DNA of 64,000 nucleotides. Origin: Blastobasis lacticolella (Eukaryota; Arthropoda; Insecta; Lepidoptera; Blastobasidae). A program made the position numbers and the translations under genes. This document shows positions 31,400 through 40,370 of this stretch, one piece after another; the stretch's first letter is position 1; every line of letters begins with the position of its first letter. The DNA is taken from the NCBI GenBank assembly GCA_905147135.1, contig LR990060.1, positions 5,162,001-5,226,000 of the forward strand, in the 5' to 3' direction. The notes under the pieces were generated by a model that was not told where the DNA came from, searched no databases, and was given only the letters and a program-made list of their open reading frames with translations.

Positions 31400-34393
31400 T
31401 TATGTACTTGCGTCTATATTTGCTTGTTTGCGTGCTCTTTCAGCAGTACGCAGGTCTTTCAGTACTTCGGTAGCGTACAAACTTGTTGCTTCCCAGTTCG
31501 CTTCTGAAAGTAGCATGGCGGTCACCATGTTATCTGGCCTTACTTCTATTCCCAGCCTTGATTCCCACCTGTCCCGTGCATCTGCGTATCGTGGGCAACC
31601 GAAGAAAATATGTTCCGCGTCTTCATTCAAGCCAGTACATGTTGGGCATTCTGGGGAATCATCGTGCTTGTATTTATAGAGATATTCTCTAAAGCATCCG
31701 TGACCCGAAATCATCTGGGTAAGGTAATAGTTCAGCGCGCCATGTCTGCGATTCACCCATGCTTCAATTGCGGGAATAAGGCGGTGAGTCCACCTGCCCT
31801 TACCAGAGGCATCCCAGCCTTCCTGCCACCGGCGTATGCTGTTCCGTCGTCCTACCGACTTCAACTCCGCTGTTGTTGAGTACGTTTCCTTTCTCATCTG
31901 GTAGTAGAGGTATTTACGTTCGTCAGCCAGTATTTCGATGGGCAGCATCCCAGCAATGACTTGTGCCGCATCTTCCGAAACCGTACGGAACGCACAAATA
32001 ACCCGTAGGGCGCCTAGTCTGTAGACTGGAGCAACTTTACGTTTAGCCTCCTGTTTGCTGAGAGCTTCGGACCAAACGGGTACACCATACATCAGTATCG
32101 ACGCAACCACCGACGACAGTACCAGTCTTCTTCTCTGCTTTGGGCCCCCGACGTTTGGCATCAACCGAACCAGCGCGGACACAACGGTCGATGCTTTGGA
32201 ACCGATGTGTTCAGCCTGTGCCTTGAAACTGAGCCGTGCGTCGATCATAACTCCAAGGTAGCGGACGTACGGTTGCGATGTGAGTTCGAAGTCCCCATCT
32301 TTTAGCGACACTGTCTCGACCTTTTTCCTACTGGTTATAAAGACGGCCTCGGTTTTATGTACAGCTAGTTTAAGTCCCATTCGTTCCATCCAGTCCCTAA
32401 TCACTTCGAAAGTTCTATCGAAGGCCCAGTTGATCTCCTCCAGGTATTTAGCTACAATCACGACAGCTACATCATCAGCGAAGGCAACTAGTTGTGCTTC
32501 TGCTGGTAAGGTCAGCTTCAGCAATCCGTCGTACATGATGTTCCACAGCAGTGGACCCAGCACTGACCCCTGTGGCACGCCTCCGGTGGCTTTGTACTCC
32601 TTCGGACCAATCTCGGTTTCATACTCCAAAACTCTGTCCGTGAAGTAGCTACGTATTATCCTACGTAAGTAGCTTGGCACCTTCATTTTGTCAAGTGCCT
32701 CTAGAATAACCTCCCACCTGACCGAATTGAATGCGTTTTTAATATCTAGGGTTACCACAAGGCAATACTTTTTCGTTCCTCCCTTCCACCGGGTGCCAGA
32801 GATCGCTTGTTTGGCTGTATTGACCACCAGGTTGACGGCATCAACAGTACTACGGCCCTTCCGGAATCCGTATTGGTTGTCAGCTAGCTGCGGTTCGACT
32901 ACGGCTTCTATTCTTCCGTGTACTATTCGTTCAAGTACTTTTCCTGATGTATCTATCATACACAGTGGGCGATACGATGACGGATCTTCCGGCGGTTTAT
33001 TTCCCTTAGGGAGTAACACAAGCCGCTGTCGCTTCCACGTGTCTGGGAAAGTACCCTCCTGAATGCAGGCGTTATACACGTCCAGGAAGGCTGGTAAAGC
33101 TGATTTGATGGCAACTTTTAGCGCCACGTTAGGTATGCCATCTGGACCAGGAGCTTTTGTGTTTCCTATCCTGTTACATGCTTTCAGCAACTCATCTTCC
33201 GTAACTGGTGGTATTGTCTCCTCGTTGTCCTGCTCCACTGAGTAATCCAGTTGCGGCTGTTGAGGAAATAACTCAGACACAATTCCATTCAGTAGCACAG
33301 GATCTTTGGGCGAAGGTATCGGTTGCTTCTTCAGGCGTGACATAACTGTTTTGTAGGGTCTACCAAACGGGTCGCTGTCTACCTCCTCCAACAATTCATT
33401 CCAGGTCTTGCTTTTGCTTTCTTTGATAGCGTGTTTTAATTTCCGGCGAGCTTCCTTGTATTCCGCACATATCTGGTCGAAGTTCGGTTTTGTACGGTTT
33501 CGTTGAGATAGCCTTCTTACCCGTATACACTCCTTGCGTAGTGAGGCGATTGTCTCATTCCACCAATATACTGGCGGAAGATGATTGGAGCAACGTTTCC
33601 GTGGCATGGTAGCATCACAAGCTTCAGCAATTCTTTTGCTGAGACTCACTGCCTTTTCATTAGCATCACAGCCATTTGCTGCGGTTTCATCTCCAAGTGC
33701 TATTTGGAACGTTTTTGCGTCAAAAGCACTGGTTTTCCAAACTACAGTGGTTTTTCGTGTCGCCACTCCGCTTAGAGGGGTCCCGCGTGTCTCCCAGTAT
33801 ATAGCTTGGTGGTCACTTGCAGTATAGATATCGGTCACCTTCCAGGAGTAATTTCCTTTAGCGAGTTTACTGCTTACAAATGTCAGGTCAACGATAGAGC
33901 TCGCATTCCCTCTGGTGAAAGTCGGCGTGTTCCCACTATTTAGCAGTACTACATCCAAGGTTGACATAGCTTCCATCAACACTTGTCCCCTCGCGGTTGT
34001 TGTTTTACTGCCCCATTCAGTAGCCCAGGCATTAAAGTCTCCCGCTATAACGAATGGATAATGGTTCTTACTATCCTCCGTAAGTTCATCAAGAAGTTTC
34101 GCAAAGTCTTCTAGTGTGAGGCTGGGTGGGGCATAGCAGCTATAGAAATGTATACCGTCTATTTTAGCTCTCACGAAACCACTATTTGTTTGTTGGGCAA
34201 CGTTTTGGAATGGTTGCTTACCACATACCCAGATAGCAGATTTGCCCGTTGCATCAGCCGCCCAACAACCACCGTCTATATGCTTAAACGGTTCCGACAC
34301 TAAGACAACATCTATTTGGAACTCTCGTGCCGTCTGAGTCAGTAGATCATGGGCATCTTCGCAATGGTTAAGGTTGACCTGTAAAATTTTCAT
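31400..34393 (-). CDS. R1-clade ORF2: APE endonuclease and reverse transcriptase
   Basis: 997 residues from the ATG at 34,393, chosen because it overlaps the ORF1 stop as ATGA; the frame is open further upstream to 34,504, but that part lies inside ORF1. The endonuclease (about 1-225) has N9, E34 (SEP), GDFNAW at 118-123, VDLTF with D169, and S193-D194-H195. The reverse transcriptase (about 400-720) has the motifs LPKGNKPPEDPSSYRPL, YGFRKGRSTVDAV (508-520), LDIKNAF with D550, GVPQGSVLGP (605-614) and FADD with D640-D641. The C-terminal zinc knuckle is C916-x2-C919-x8-H928-x4-C933. All catalytic residues are intact and there is no internal stop. The enzyme would nick an ACAY-type microsatellite and prime reverse transcription of its own RNA there (target-primed reverse transcription, known for the clade). 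Confidence 0.93.
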   Translation of the reverse strand: MKILQVNLNHCEDAHDLLTQTAREFQIDVVLVSEPFKHIDGGCWAADATGKSAIWVCGKQPFQNVAQQTNSGFVRAKIDGIHFYSCYAPPSLTLEDFAKLLDELTEDSKNHYPFVIAGDFNAWATEWGSKTTTARGQVLMEAMSTLDVVLLNSGNTPTFTRGNASSIVDLTFVSSKLAKGNYSWKVTDIYTASDHQAIYWETRGTPLSGVATRKTTVVWKTSAFDAKTFQIALGDETAANGCDANEKAVSLSKRIAEACDATMPRKRCSNHLPPVYWWNETIASLRKECIRVRRLSQRNRTKPNFDQICAEYKEARRKLKHAIKESKSKTWNELLEEVDSDPFGRPYKTVMSRLKKQPIPSPKDPVLLNGIVSELFPQQPQLDYSVEQDNEETIPPVTEDELLKACNRIGNTKAPGPDGIPNVALKVAIKSALPAFLDVYNACIQEGTFPDTWKRQRLVLLPKGNKPPEDPSSYRPLCMIDTSGKVLERIVHGRIEAVVEPQLADNQYGFRKGRSTVDAVNLVVNTAKQAISGTRWKGGTKKYCLVVTLDIKNAFNSVRWEVILEALDKMKVPSYLRRIIRSYFTDRVLEYETEIGPKEYKATGGVPQGSVLGPLLWNIMYDGLLKLTLPAEAQLVAFADDVAVVIVAKYLEEINWAFDRTFEVIRDWMERMGLKLAVHKTEAVFITSRKKVETVSLKDGDFELTSQPYVRYLGVMIDARLSFKAQAEHIGSKASTVVSALVRLMPNVGGPKQRRRLVLSSVVASILMYGVPVWSEALSKQEAKRKVAPVYRLGALRVICAFRTVSEDAAQVIAGMLPIEILADERKYLYYQMRKETYSTTAELKSVGRRNSIRRWQEGWDASGKGRWTHRLIPAIEAWVNRRHGALNYYLTQMISGHGCFREYLYKYKHDDSPECPTCTGLNEDAEHIFFGCPRYADARDRWESRLGIEVRPDNMVTAMLLSEANWEATSLYATEVLKDLRTAERARKQANIDAST
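34390..34393 (-). promoter_or_regulatory. ATGA stop/start overlap of ORF1 and ORF2
   Basis: On the minus strand the ORF2 ATG (34,393-34,391) and the ORF1 TGA (34,392-34,390) share bases. Overlapping stop and start codons drive coupled (termination-reinitiation) translation of ORF2 in R1-clade relatives such as SART1. Coupling here is inferred by analogy. Confidence 0.7.
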
Positions 34394-35886
34394 GATCGTT
34401 TTTTGCGGACCATCTGGAGTGCTTTTCTGAAGACCGGACATTTGCCACAGCCAGCAATGTGGGCACAGCTTTCTGTATTTTGATCTTCCGTGCACAAGAT
34501 ACATGAGGCGTCGTCCTTGCAGTCTGCGATTTTATGCCCACTTCTTCCACACTTAACACACAGTTTGGATTTGTCATCTGTGCTCGTGCATTTGCTAGCA
34601 AGGTGGCCGTAGCGCCAACACTTAAAGCATTTTGTTGGTCTTTCATCTTTTCTTATACGACAATTTACCCAACCTATCTTTATTTTGCCGTGTTCACCGA
34701 CGATTTTTGTTACCACGGCTTCTTCGAGTCTTACCGCGGCTGTTTGGGTTCCACCGTATGCCTTGCGCAGGGACTTCACTACGTCTAGTGTGATCACATA
34801 GTCGTCACCGGCTGCTTTTTGTAAAGCTTCCAGAATGTCTTGCTTGGTTGTTGTTTCATCAAGATCCTTAATTTCGATGTCAGACTCAGGAACTTTACTG
34901 ACAACTGTAGCATCGCTCCCCAGGATTCCAGCTAATGTTTTTTGCATTTCTGGTGCTTTGTCACTGCTGTCTTTGGTCAAGATCACAAGCATATCTCCTG
35001 TCGTGGTTCTGCGTATCTTATCTACATAAAGACTGTCTTGTTCTGCAGAGGCATCTTGTTTTACTCGTTTCAGAATATCCGAGTATTTGTCTTTTTCATT
35101 TGGGCGAATGATCAGCGCGTTATTCCGAATACGTGGTTTCCTCTGTTTTGGAGTCTTCTTCTTCTTAACCGTGTCCCATTTGAGATGTTCTTGACTCTGT
35201 CTCTGCTTTTCCTGACTCGGTGCCAGTGCCTTATTCTTATTTTTCTTCTTAACTGTTTCCCATTTAGAATCTTCTATTTGTGGCTCTTCCTGGCACGGTG
35301 ACGGTGAAGTGACCACTTCTTTCCTTCTTTTCAACTGCTTGTTTACTTCCTCAGGTGAAGTGCATTCCTTTCGCTTTGTTTTGCGAAACTGGCGATTTTT
35401 TAGAGTGGCAGGCTCATTGTCTTCCTCCATTTCAGTGTCCTTTCCTGTTGTCTCCGAGTACGTCCTAAACAGAGGGGGACTTGTTTGGGTTTCGGTAGTT
35501 AACGTGGAATGGCGGCTTCTTACGACCGTATCCTTCTCCAGTTCCAATTTTATTTTCTGGAACGACCTGAGAAGTGAGGCAGTACATCTCCTGATTTCTC
35601 CATGTACGTTCATCTTGCCTTTGATGTACTCCGACAAACAGTTTATGGTCTGTGCGTGGCCATCTAAGGCCTTCTTAAGCTCACAGACCGCGCTCCGCGT
35701 TAGTTCATGCGTCAGTTCACTGTTATTCTCCTTGTTGTTTTGTGTTGAGGTTTTTTGGTTTTTGTTTATAATATCTTCCATGTAGTTCCCACGAGTACCT
35801 AGGGAATTATCAGTCCACTCCAACAGAGCCCCGGTTGCTGAAGTAAGGCCACAAAATACACCTGGTGCGCGTGATTGTGTGCTCAT
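34390..35886 (-). CDS. R1-clade ORF1: gag-like RNA-binding protein
   Basis: 498 residues. A Lys/Glu-rich, probably disordered middle (about 150-270) contains two WETVKKK/WDTVKKK repeats; about 270-410 would hold the RNA-recognition-like part (not demonstrated). Three zinc knuckles close the protein: C420-x2-C423-x4-H428-x4-C433, C443-x2-C446-x4-H451-x4-C456, and a third atypical cluster at C462, C465, C474, H476, C480. This ORF1 design is normal for R1-clade elements, where the protein forms the ribonucleoprotein with the element RNA. The ATG at 35,886 gives the longest frame; an alternative Met at residue 36 (MEDIINK) is possible. The stop TGA overlaps the ORF2 ATG by four bases. Confidence 0.9.
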   Translation of the reverse strand: MSTQSRAPGVFCGLTSATGALLEWTDNSLGTRGNYMEDIINKNQKTSTQNNKENNSELTHELTRSAVCELKKALDGHAQTINCLSEYIKGKMNVHGEIRRCTASLLRSFQKIKLELEKDTVVRSRHSTLTTETQTSPPLFRTYSETTGKDTEMEEDNEPATLKNRQFRKTKRKECTSPEEVNKQLKRRKEVVTSPSPCQEEPQIEDSKWETVKKKNKNKALAPSQEKQRQSQEHLKWDTVKKKKTPKQRKPRIRNNALIIRPNEKDKYSDILKRVKQDASAEQDSLYVDKIRRTTTGDMLVILTKDSSDKAPEMQKTLAGILGSDATVVSKVPESDIEIKDLDETTTKQDILEALQKAAGDDYVITLDVVKSLRKAYGGTQTAAVRLEEAVVTKIVGEHGKIKIGWVNCRIRKDERPTKCFKCWRYGHLASKCTSTDDKSKLCVKCGRSGHKIADCKDDASCILCTEDQNTESCAHIAGCGKCPVFRKALQMVRKKRS

Positions 35887-35966
35887 CTAGGTGTGTAAAT
35901 CTCGTGGTGCCCCATATCATATATATGTATGTATGTATATTGTTATTTTTGTAATAGTTATATTTG

Positions 35967-36810
35967 TCATTTTACCACTTCCAATAGTTTTTCAGTGTCA
36001 TTGTAATTCAGCGATCCCAACCAGTTCGTTATCTTACCTTTAGCTTCTCTGGTGCTACCTTCGTATATGTTTAATAGTCTATTGATATCATTGTGCAGTC
36101 GCCTACCCCTAAAACAAAAGAAACGCTGGGCGAAAAAAGTTCTAAACCCTCGTGCTGCTTGTCTGCAGACAGCGTACTGTCTCCTAGAGGGCACCAATAT
36201 TGATGTGGGCAGTTCTTTATGCTGACGTAAGACAGTGGCTAAGATGTATAGCTGCCTAATGGTAAGAAAACTGGTCTCCCTATAAAGATCCTCTGTGGGG
36301 AACAAACGAGGCTTAAAGAAACTGACTTTTAGTAACAGTTTTTGTGCTCTTTCCAGCTCTAGCAGCTTGGCTTTACCTGCCCCACCCCACGATACAATGC
36401 AATAAGAAACCACAGACTGAGCCAATGCTAAATACACGGTTTTTAAGAGACTTTTGTCAGCAATGTGTCTCAAGTACTTAAATATGTAAACTAGTTTTCT
36501 TACCTTTTGTGATACTGCGTGAATATGGCTCTAAAAGGAGAGGTTGTTATCTATTATTACTCCTAGATACTTAATGTTTCGTGTGTTTTCAATAGTGGGA
36601 CAGTCACATTCCATCGCAGGGGGGAAACCACACTTATGAGCATAGATTTTTGAGCTAGGCACATTACGGTTATGTATACTGTACAATATATATTTTGTTT
36701 TATTGGCATTTAAAGTAAGCGAGTTCAACGCGAGCCACTGACAAACCGTATCGAACCCACGCTGAGCCAACTCAAGCAATTCATCCCAAGAATCTGCATA
36801 AAATAATATG
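35967..36810 (-). pseudogene. CR1-like RT, C-terminal half, one nonsense codon
   Basis: From about 36,810 the minus strand reads ILFYADSWDELLELAQRGF, WLALNSLTLNANKTKYILYS and NIKYLGVIIDNNLSF, then a TAG at 36,533-36,531, and continues in the same frame with SHIHAVSQKVRKLVYIF, MRHIADKSLLKTVYLALAQ, VVSYCIVSWGG and ARGFRTFFAQRFF to the stop at 35,967. These are the RT core end, thumb and C-terminal region of a CR1/Daphne-type element. One in-frame nonsense codon and the missing N-terminal two thirds make it a pseudogene. The first 23 codons of the local open frame (MQQKGLILIDKL) are target-flank sequence, since unit B contains them without the RT. Confidence 0.85.
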
Positions 36811-36902
36811 TCCATTATAGGTATATAAGATAGACAGATAAAAATATCAAGTTTATCAATTAAAATAAGCCCTTTTTGCTGCATGCAAGTGTTTGATTTA
36901 AC

Positions 36903-37020
36903 AAATCATCTTGTCGTTAATGTTTCGGTTGTGCTGTCGTGCACGATGGCCCGGGGTCCGCCTTGACCATGATCCAGGATATGACAGATCAGGTCAGTGG
37001 AGTGACTGCTATCTGAGCTC
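36903..37020 (-). repeat. S1 SINE, 3' half (unit A)
   Basis: Plus-strand ATCTTGTCGTTAATGTTTCG, GGCCCGGGGTCCGCCTTGAC and TGATCCAGGATATGACAGAT; ends at CTATCTGAGCTCC. Twin of 40,250-40,370. Confidence 0.75.
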
Positions 37021-37187
37021 CTTTACCCAGCTACCACCCGTGATTCGTAGGTCTCGGTCCTATTTTCAACTCTGCCGGACACCACACACGGCTATTCGAG
37101 CATTCAAAACATCTGTAGGGGAAAACGATACTCCCTCTGAACATGAACTATAAACTGGAATTATTCCAATAAGTTAAATCTAACACT

Positions 37188-37492
37188 TGAGGATCGTTGG
37201 TGGAGTGGTTAAGGTATCCGACTCGTAACTGAGGTACCTGGTTAGAATCCCACTGCGGCCACTCTGATTCTTTTCTGAGTTATATACATTTGTTGAATAC
37301 TAACCGATGCTCTTACGGTGTGGGGAAACATCGTGATGAAACCTGTACATTCAGGCGACTGAATGTGTAACCATGATACAGTCTAGTCAGGTTTCCCTAG
37401 TAGCAGCGTCACGGAGGTCATATGGCAGTTGCTCCACTGTAATAATCTGATCTACGAAAACAAGAGCACAACCGGGACATTAACGTCATGAT
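37188..37492 (+). repeat. S1 SINE (unit A)
   Basis: tRNA-like head GGTGGAGTGGTTAAGGTATC with a weak B box (GGTTAGAATCCCACTG), body CGATGCTCTTACGGTGTGG, and 3' end shortened to CGGGACATTAACGTCATGAT. Twin of 40,543-40,835, so it predates the duplication. Confidence 0.8.
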
Positions 37493-37712
37493 TATTATTG
37501 TACAGCGGTACCACAATGATTCTGAGCAGCTCGACAACGAACTCTTTTTCTGGATCGTTATAAACGCATCCTCGTCACGGTATACTGCAGCATGTTAGCT
37601 TCAATACCGCAAATTCTGGTGGAGTTGAAGCCTCCATGCGACGGTGTTGGCGAGATTTTGATGCGCGGACGGGAGCCGTAGTATCTCTTTAGGAAGCCTG
37701 AGGCGCTGTCCT

Positions 37713-37946
37713 AATTAAAACGGTCGTGCGACCATGGTCGTACGACGGACTAGCCCGACCAATAAAGTAATTCAGGCGCTGTCCTCATTAGCAACGGTCA
37801 TACAACCATGGTTGTGCGACGGGTGTGTTTGTGGTCTCCTATTGGTCTAGCGACGTCGGTCCGACGAAAAGTTGCCAATTAGGACAGTAGCTCAAACCCG
37901 CTCGTAGCACCGTACGTACGACCGTGCCAAATAAGGCAGCGCCTGA
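37713..37946. mobile_element. TIR MITE with palindromic internal repeats (unit A)
   Basis: 37,772-37,946 begins TCAGGCGCTGTCCTCATTAG and ends with the near-complement (AAATAAGGCAGCGCCTGA). A partial extra left end (GAGGCGCTGTCCTAATTAAA) precedes it at about 37,713. Both left ends continue into a nearly perfect palindrome around ACCATGGT (GTCGTGCGACCATGGTCGTA). No ORF. The twin is at 41,016-41,266. Confidence 0.65.
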
Positions 37947-38267
37947 CGGTTTAAGAAGCGCGGGCATTGTTATCAGTCTCGCAAGGACACTGCGTAGAAT
38001 TTATTTAAATTTTTGTTTCGTCTCTTGGAGTTTGTATGTGCCTATACCTATATGTGCATACAGACAAACCTTCTATGGGACTTTATGAATGAGTGAAGTG
38101 TCATATTTTAACTATCAAGAGACCTCACAAAACACCATAAGTCCAATGCTGAATACAGCAGGAATGCTGGGAATACCCAGTATTCCCCTAATTATAAAGG
38201 AAAAATCATTGAGCCGGTCTACCCATAAATTACATATAATTAAACTGTGTTGAGGTACAAATCAGCC

Positions 38268-38508
38268 GTGTGGTGTCCGGCAGAGTAGAATGGCACCAAC
38301 CCCTTACACTCGTGGGTGTCGTACAAGGCGACTAATATTTTCAAACCAAAAGATCTAGACGCTCTATAGACTGGTAAATGGGCAGCAGCGTTTTCCGTTG
38401 TTATACTTATAACACTGCGATCACCAACTCGCCTGCCAAGCGTAAAGATTATGGCAATAACCTCCCTTTTTATGAGAGAGGACCTAAATCCTGCAGTGGA
38501 CTGTATAA
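38268..38508 (+). repeat. Z-family repeat (unit A)
   Basis: GTGGTGTCCGGCAGAGTAGA, CACTCGTGGGTGTCGTACAA, CAGCAGCGTTTTCCGTTGTT, CACTGCGATCACCAACTCGC and CCTGCAGTGGACTG. It runs directly into the TIR transposon end at 38,509; the GATGAT tail is missing. Confidence 0.7.
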
Positions 38509-38920
38509 ATAGGGTAAAAAGCCGTATACTTGCCCCACTTTTCTAAGAAGCTCTATTATGAAGAAATATGTCTTTAATCTTCGAATCGTAAACGTAATTA
38601 CTATTGGTTTTGAGTAAATTCTGTTTTACTTAACCTCTCAAAAGGGGGATAGTTGCCTACTGCAGCCGATAGTTGCCCCACGGTAATAATGCTTCGGGGG
38701 ATAGTTACCTTGTGCGGGGATTGACGCCTCACTATGATTTTGTTGAATATAAGGAATGTTTATTATTTACTAAGATCCTATAAATAAAAACTATTAGACA
38801 ATGTAATTTAAACCCTAACGCATGTATAGTATCAAAAAGTAGACAGATACCATAATCAGTAATAAAGATATTCAATATTAATTACTTACATAATTTTGAC
38901 GCCCGTCAAAGCTTCAGCGT
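38509..38920. mobile_element. truncated TIR transposon (unit A)
   Basis: Begins ATAGGGTAAAAAGCCGTATA, the left terminal repeat of the element at 42,048-43,340, and shares the GGATAGTTGCC motifs. It lacks about 600 internal bases present in unit B and stops at the duplication junction (CAGCGTCAATCAATCAATC), so it has no right terminal repeat. Confidence 0.75.
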
Positions 38921-39065
38921 CAATCAATCAATCAAAATCCATTCAGAGTAGTGTTTGCGTAATGTGCGAATAGACAGACAGACAAATCATTTAAAATGTT
39001 TTTTGGCATAGCTATGCCCCAAAATTCTATTTTTTTCTGAAATATCTTCATTGTACAAACACGGC

Positions 39066-39420
39066 GATTTTACATACATACTTTGTAGCCACGCCTGTGT
39101 CCCACAGGTGGGGTAGGCTGAGACTATGGATCGCCACTTTGGCGATACTTTCCTGAGACATCAGGTTTCTCGTGACCACGGTGGGTGTAACCCTACCGAT
39201 AAGTCGGGAAAACAAATCGGAAAGGTTCGTCGCGTGTAAGTTCCGTTTAATAGAATAATACGTGTAAAGAACGCAATTTTAGTTTGTAACAAATATAGGT
39301 TGATAGGCCCTCGCTCTGGGTCATTCCTGTTGCAGATGCTGTCCATCGCCATTCAGCGTGGCCACGCTGCTAGTGTTATGGGCACCTTTGCACCGGGAAT
39401 GGCAGAGTGGGTTAAACATC
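39066..39420 (+). repeat. P-family repeat (unit B)
   Basis: Twin of 28,625-28,990, for example CGCCTGTGTCCCACAGGTGG and CCATCGCCATTCAGCGTGGC, with small deletions near 39,305 and 39,405. Confidence 0.7.
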
Positions 39421-39944
39421 TAGTTTAAGTTTAATGACGAAGTTATACGAATATCTAGTTTTAAGTTTTTATAATGACAAAATATAAATAAATACAATAC
39501 TATTCTCTACATTTGATATGTAAATGTACTTAAACTTCCCATGTAAATTTCAGTGCAGATAACATACCTACAAAACTCGAACAATACGATCTGTTTAATT
39601 AGAATCCTAGCGGTTCGTAACAAGCTAGTTACTGTGAACAAGGGTAGTTCTAAATTCACAGAATGTTGTAATTCAATTTGTGATTAACCCTTCCTTTGAT
39701 TAGATTGAAAAGCTTCACGACATGGAGCACAAACATCAGAGTAGTTTCAGCAAGATATTCATATTTATATTCATTTATTTATAATAAATAGTTTACATCG
39801 TTTACATCGTATATAAACATATCTTGTCAAGTAGTTAAAAGTTTTATTAAATGTCAAGTAAACAAAAATAAAAATTAAATGTCAATAATAGGTATATAAA
39901 ATAGACAGATAAAATAAATAAATAAATAATTAATAGTGAACAAC

Positions 39945-40170
39945 GCCATCTAGCCCCAAAGTAAGCAAAGCTTGTGTTATGGGTGCTAGATAACTGATAA
40001 ACTACTTATATACGTTTAAATACATACTTATTATACATAGAACACACAGACCCGTAACAGAAATTAAAGTTCATCATTTCAATTTCTGCCCGGACGGGAA
40101 TCGAACCCGGGTCCTCTTGCGTGGCAGACCGGCAGTTCCATGTTATCCACTGAACCACTCAGGTCGTCAA
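39945..40170 (-). repeat. S2 SINE, unit B only
   Basis: Plus-strand CGCCATCTAGCCCCAAAGTA, ACAGACCCGTAACAGAAATT, CGGGAATCGAACCCGGGTCC and ACTGAACCACTCAGGTCGTC are the full S2 in reverse. The AAAT-rich tail lies at 39,912-39,933. Unit A at about 36,840 lacks it, so it inserted after the duplication. Confidence 0.85.
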
Positions 40171-40249
40171 AGAAATATTAATTATTATGTCAATTAAGTA
40201 TATTAATTAAGATAAGCCCTTGATGCTGCAGGCAAGTGTTTGATTTAAC

Positions 40250-40370
40250 AAATCATCTTGGCGTTAATGTTTCGGTTGTGCTGTCGCGCATAATGGCCCG
40301 GGGTCCGCCTTGACCATGATCCAGGATATGGCAGATCAGGTCAGTGGAGTGACTGCCATCTGAGCTCCGT
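40250..40370 (-). repeat. S1 SINE, 3' half (unit B)
   Basis: Twin of 36,903-37,020: ATCTTGGCGTTAATGTTTCG and CCCGGGGTCCGCCTTGACCA. Confidence 0.75.

Larger units (their letters stand above)
31286..35920 (-). mobile_element. full-length R1-clade non-LTR retrotransposon (Waldo/Mino-like)
   Basis: About 4.6 kb, two intact ORFs in the expected order (ORF1 35,886-34,390; ORF2 34,393-31,400), a 3' UTR of about 90 bases and a 23-base poly(A) (31,286-31,308 as T). The 5' flank on the minus strand is an ACATACATACATAT repeat (35,919-35,940) and the 3' flank is an AC repeat (31,242-31,285). The R1-clade families Waldo and Mino are known to insert into ACAY and AC repeats respectively. The 5' UTR left is only about 33 bases, so the very 5' end may be slightly truncated. 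All catalytic residues are present, suggesting a young, possibly active copy. The exact family name is inference. Confidence 0.85.
30941..36810 (-). mobile_element. 5'-truncated CR1-like LINE, split by the R1-clade element
   Basis: The minus-strand element enters at about 36,810 within the RT core (see 35,967-36,810), runs into a 3' UTR with an ACAT/AC repeat, is interrupted by the R1-clade element, and resumes from about 31,240 to an ATT/AAT-rich tail at 30,941-30,970. Unit B has the uninserted sequence at about 39,865-39,895, where ACAAAAATAAAAATTAAATG runs straight into TCAATAATAGGTATATAAA. The tail and flank are AT-rich, so the target duplication cannot be read clearly. That the part left of the microsatellite belongs to this element is inference from the empty site. 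Confidence 0.7.
28487..38920. repeat. segmental tandem duplication, unit A
   Basis: Matches unit B (38,921-43,155) in the same order and orientation: 28,487-29,037 with 38,930-39,468; 30,367-30,935 with 39,462-39,868; 36,812-38,395 with 39,885-41,925; 38,509-38,920 with 42,048-43,155. Extra sequence in A is almost entirely two insertions, at 29,038-30,366 and about 30,941-36,810. Subtracting the insertions from both units leaves about 3.2 kb in each, so the two were originally the same size. The right breakpoint of A lies inside a TIR transposon. Confidence 0.85.

Noticed and set aside
32280..33062. Plus-strand open frames over 31.2-35.8 kb
   Set aside because: They are shadows of the minus-strand ORF1 and ORF2 of the R1-clade element; none carries a domain.
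34394..34504. ORF2 start at 34,504
   Set aside because: The added 37 residues lie inside ORF1 coding sequence and resemble nothing; the ATG at 34,393 overlapping the ORF1 stop fits the clade better.
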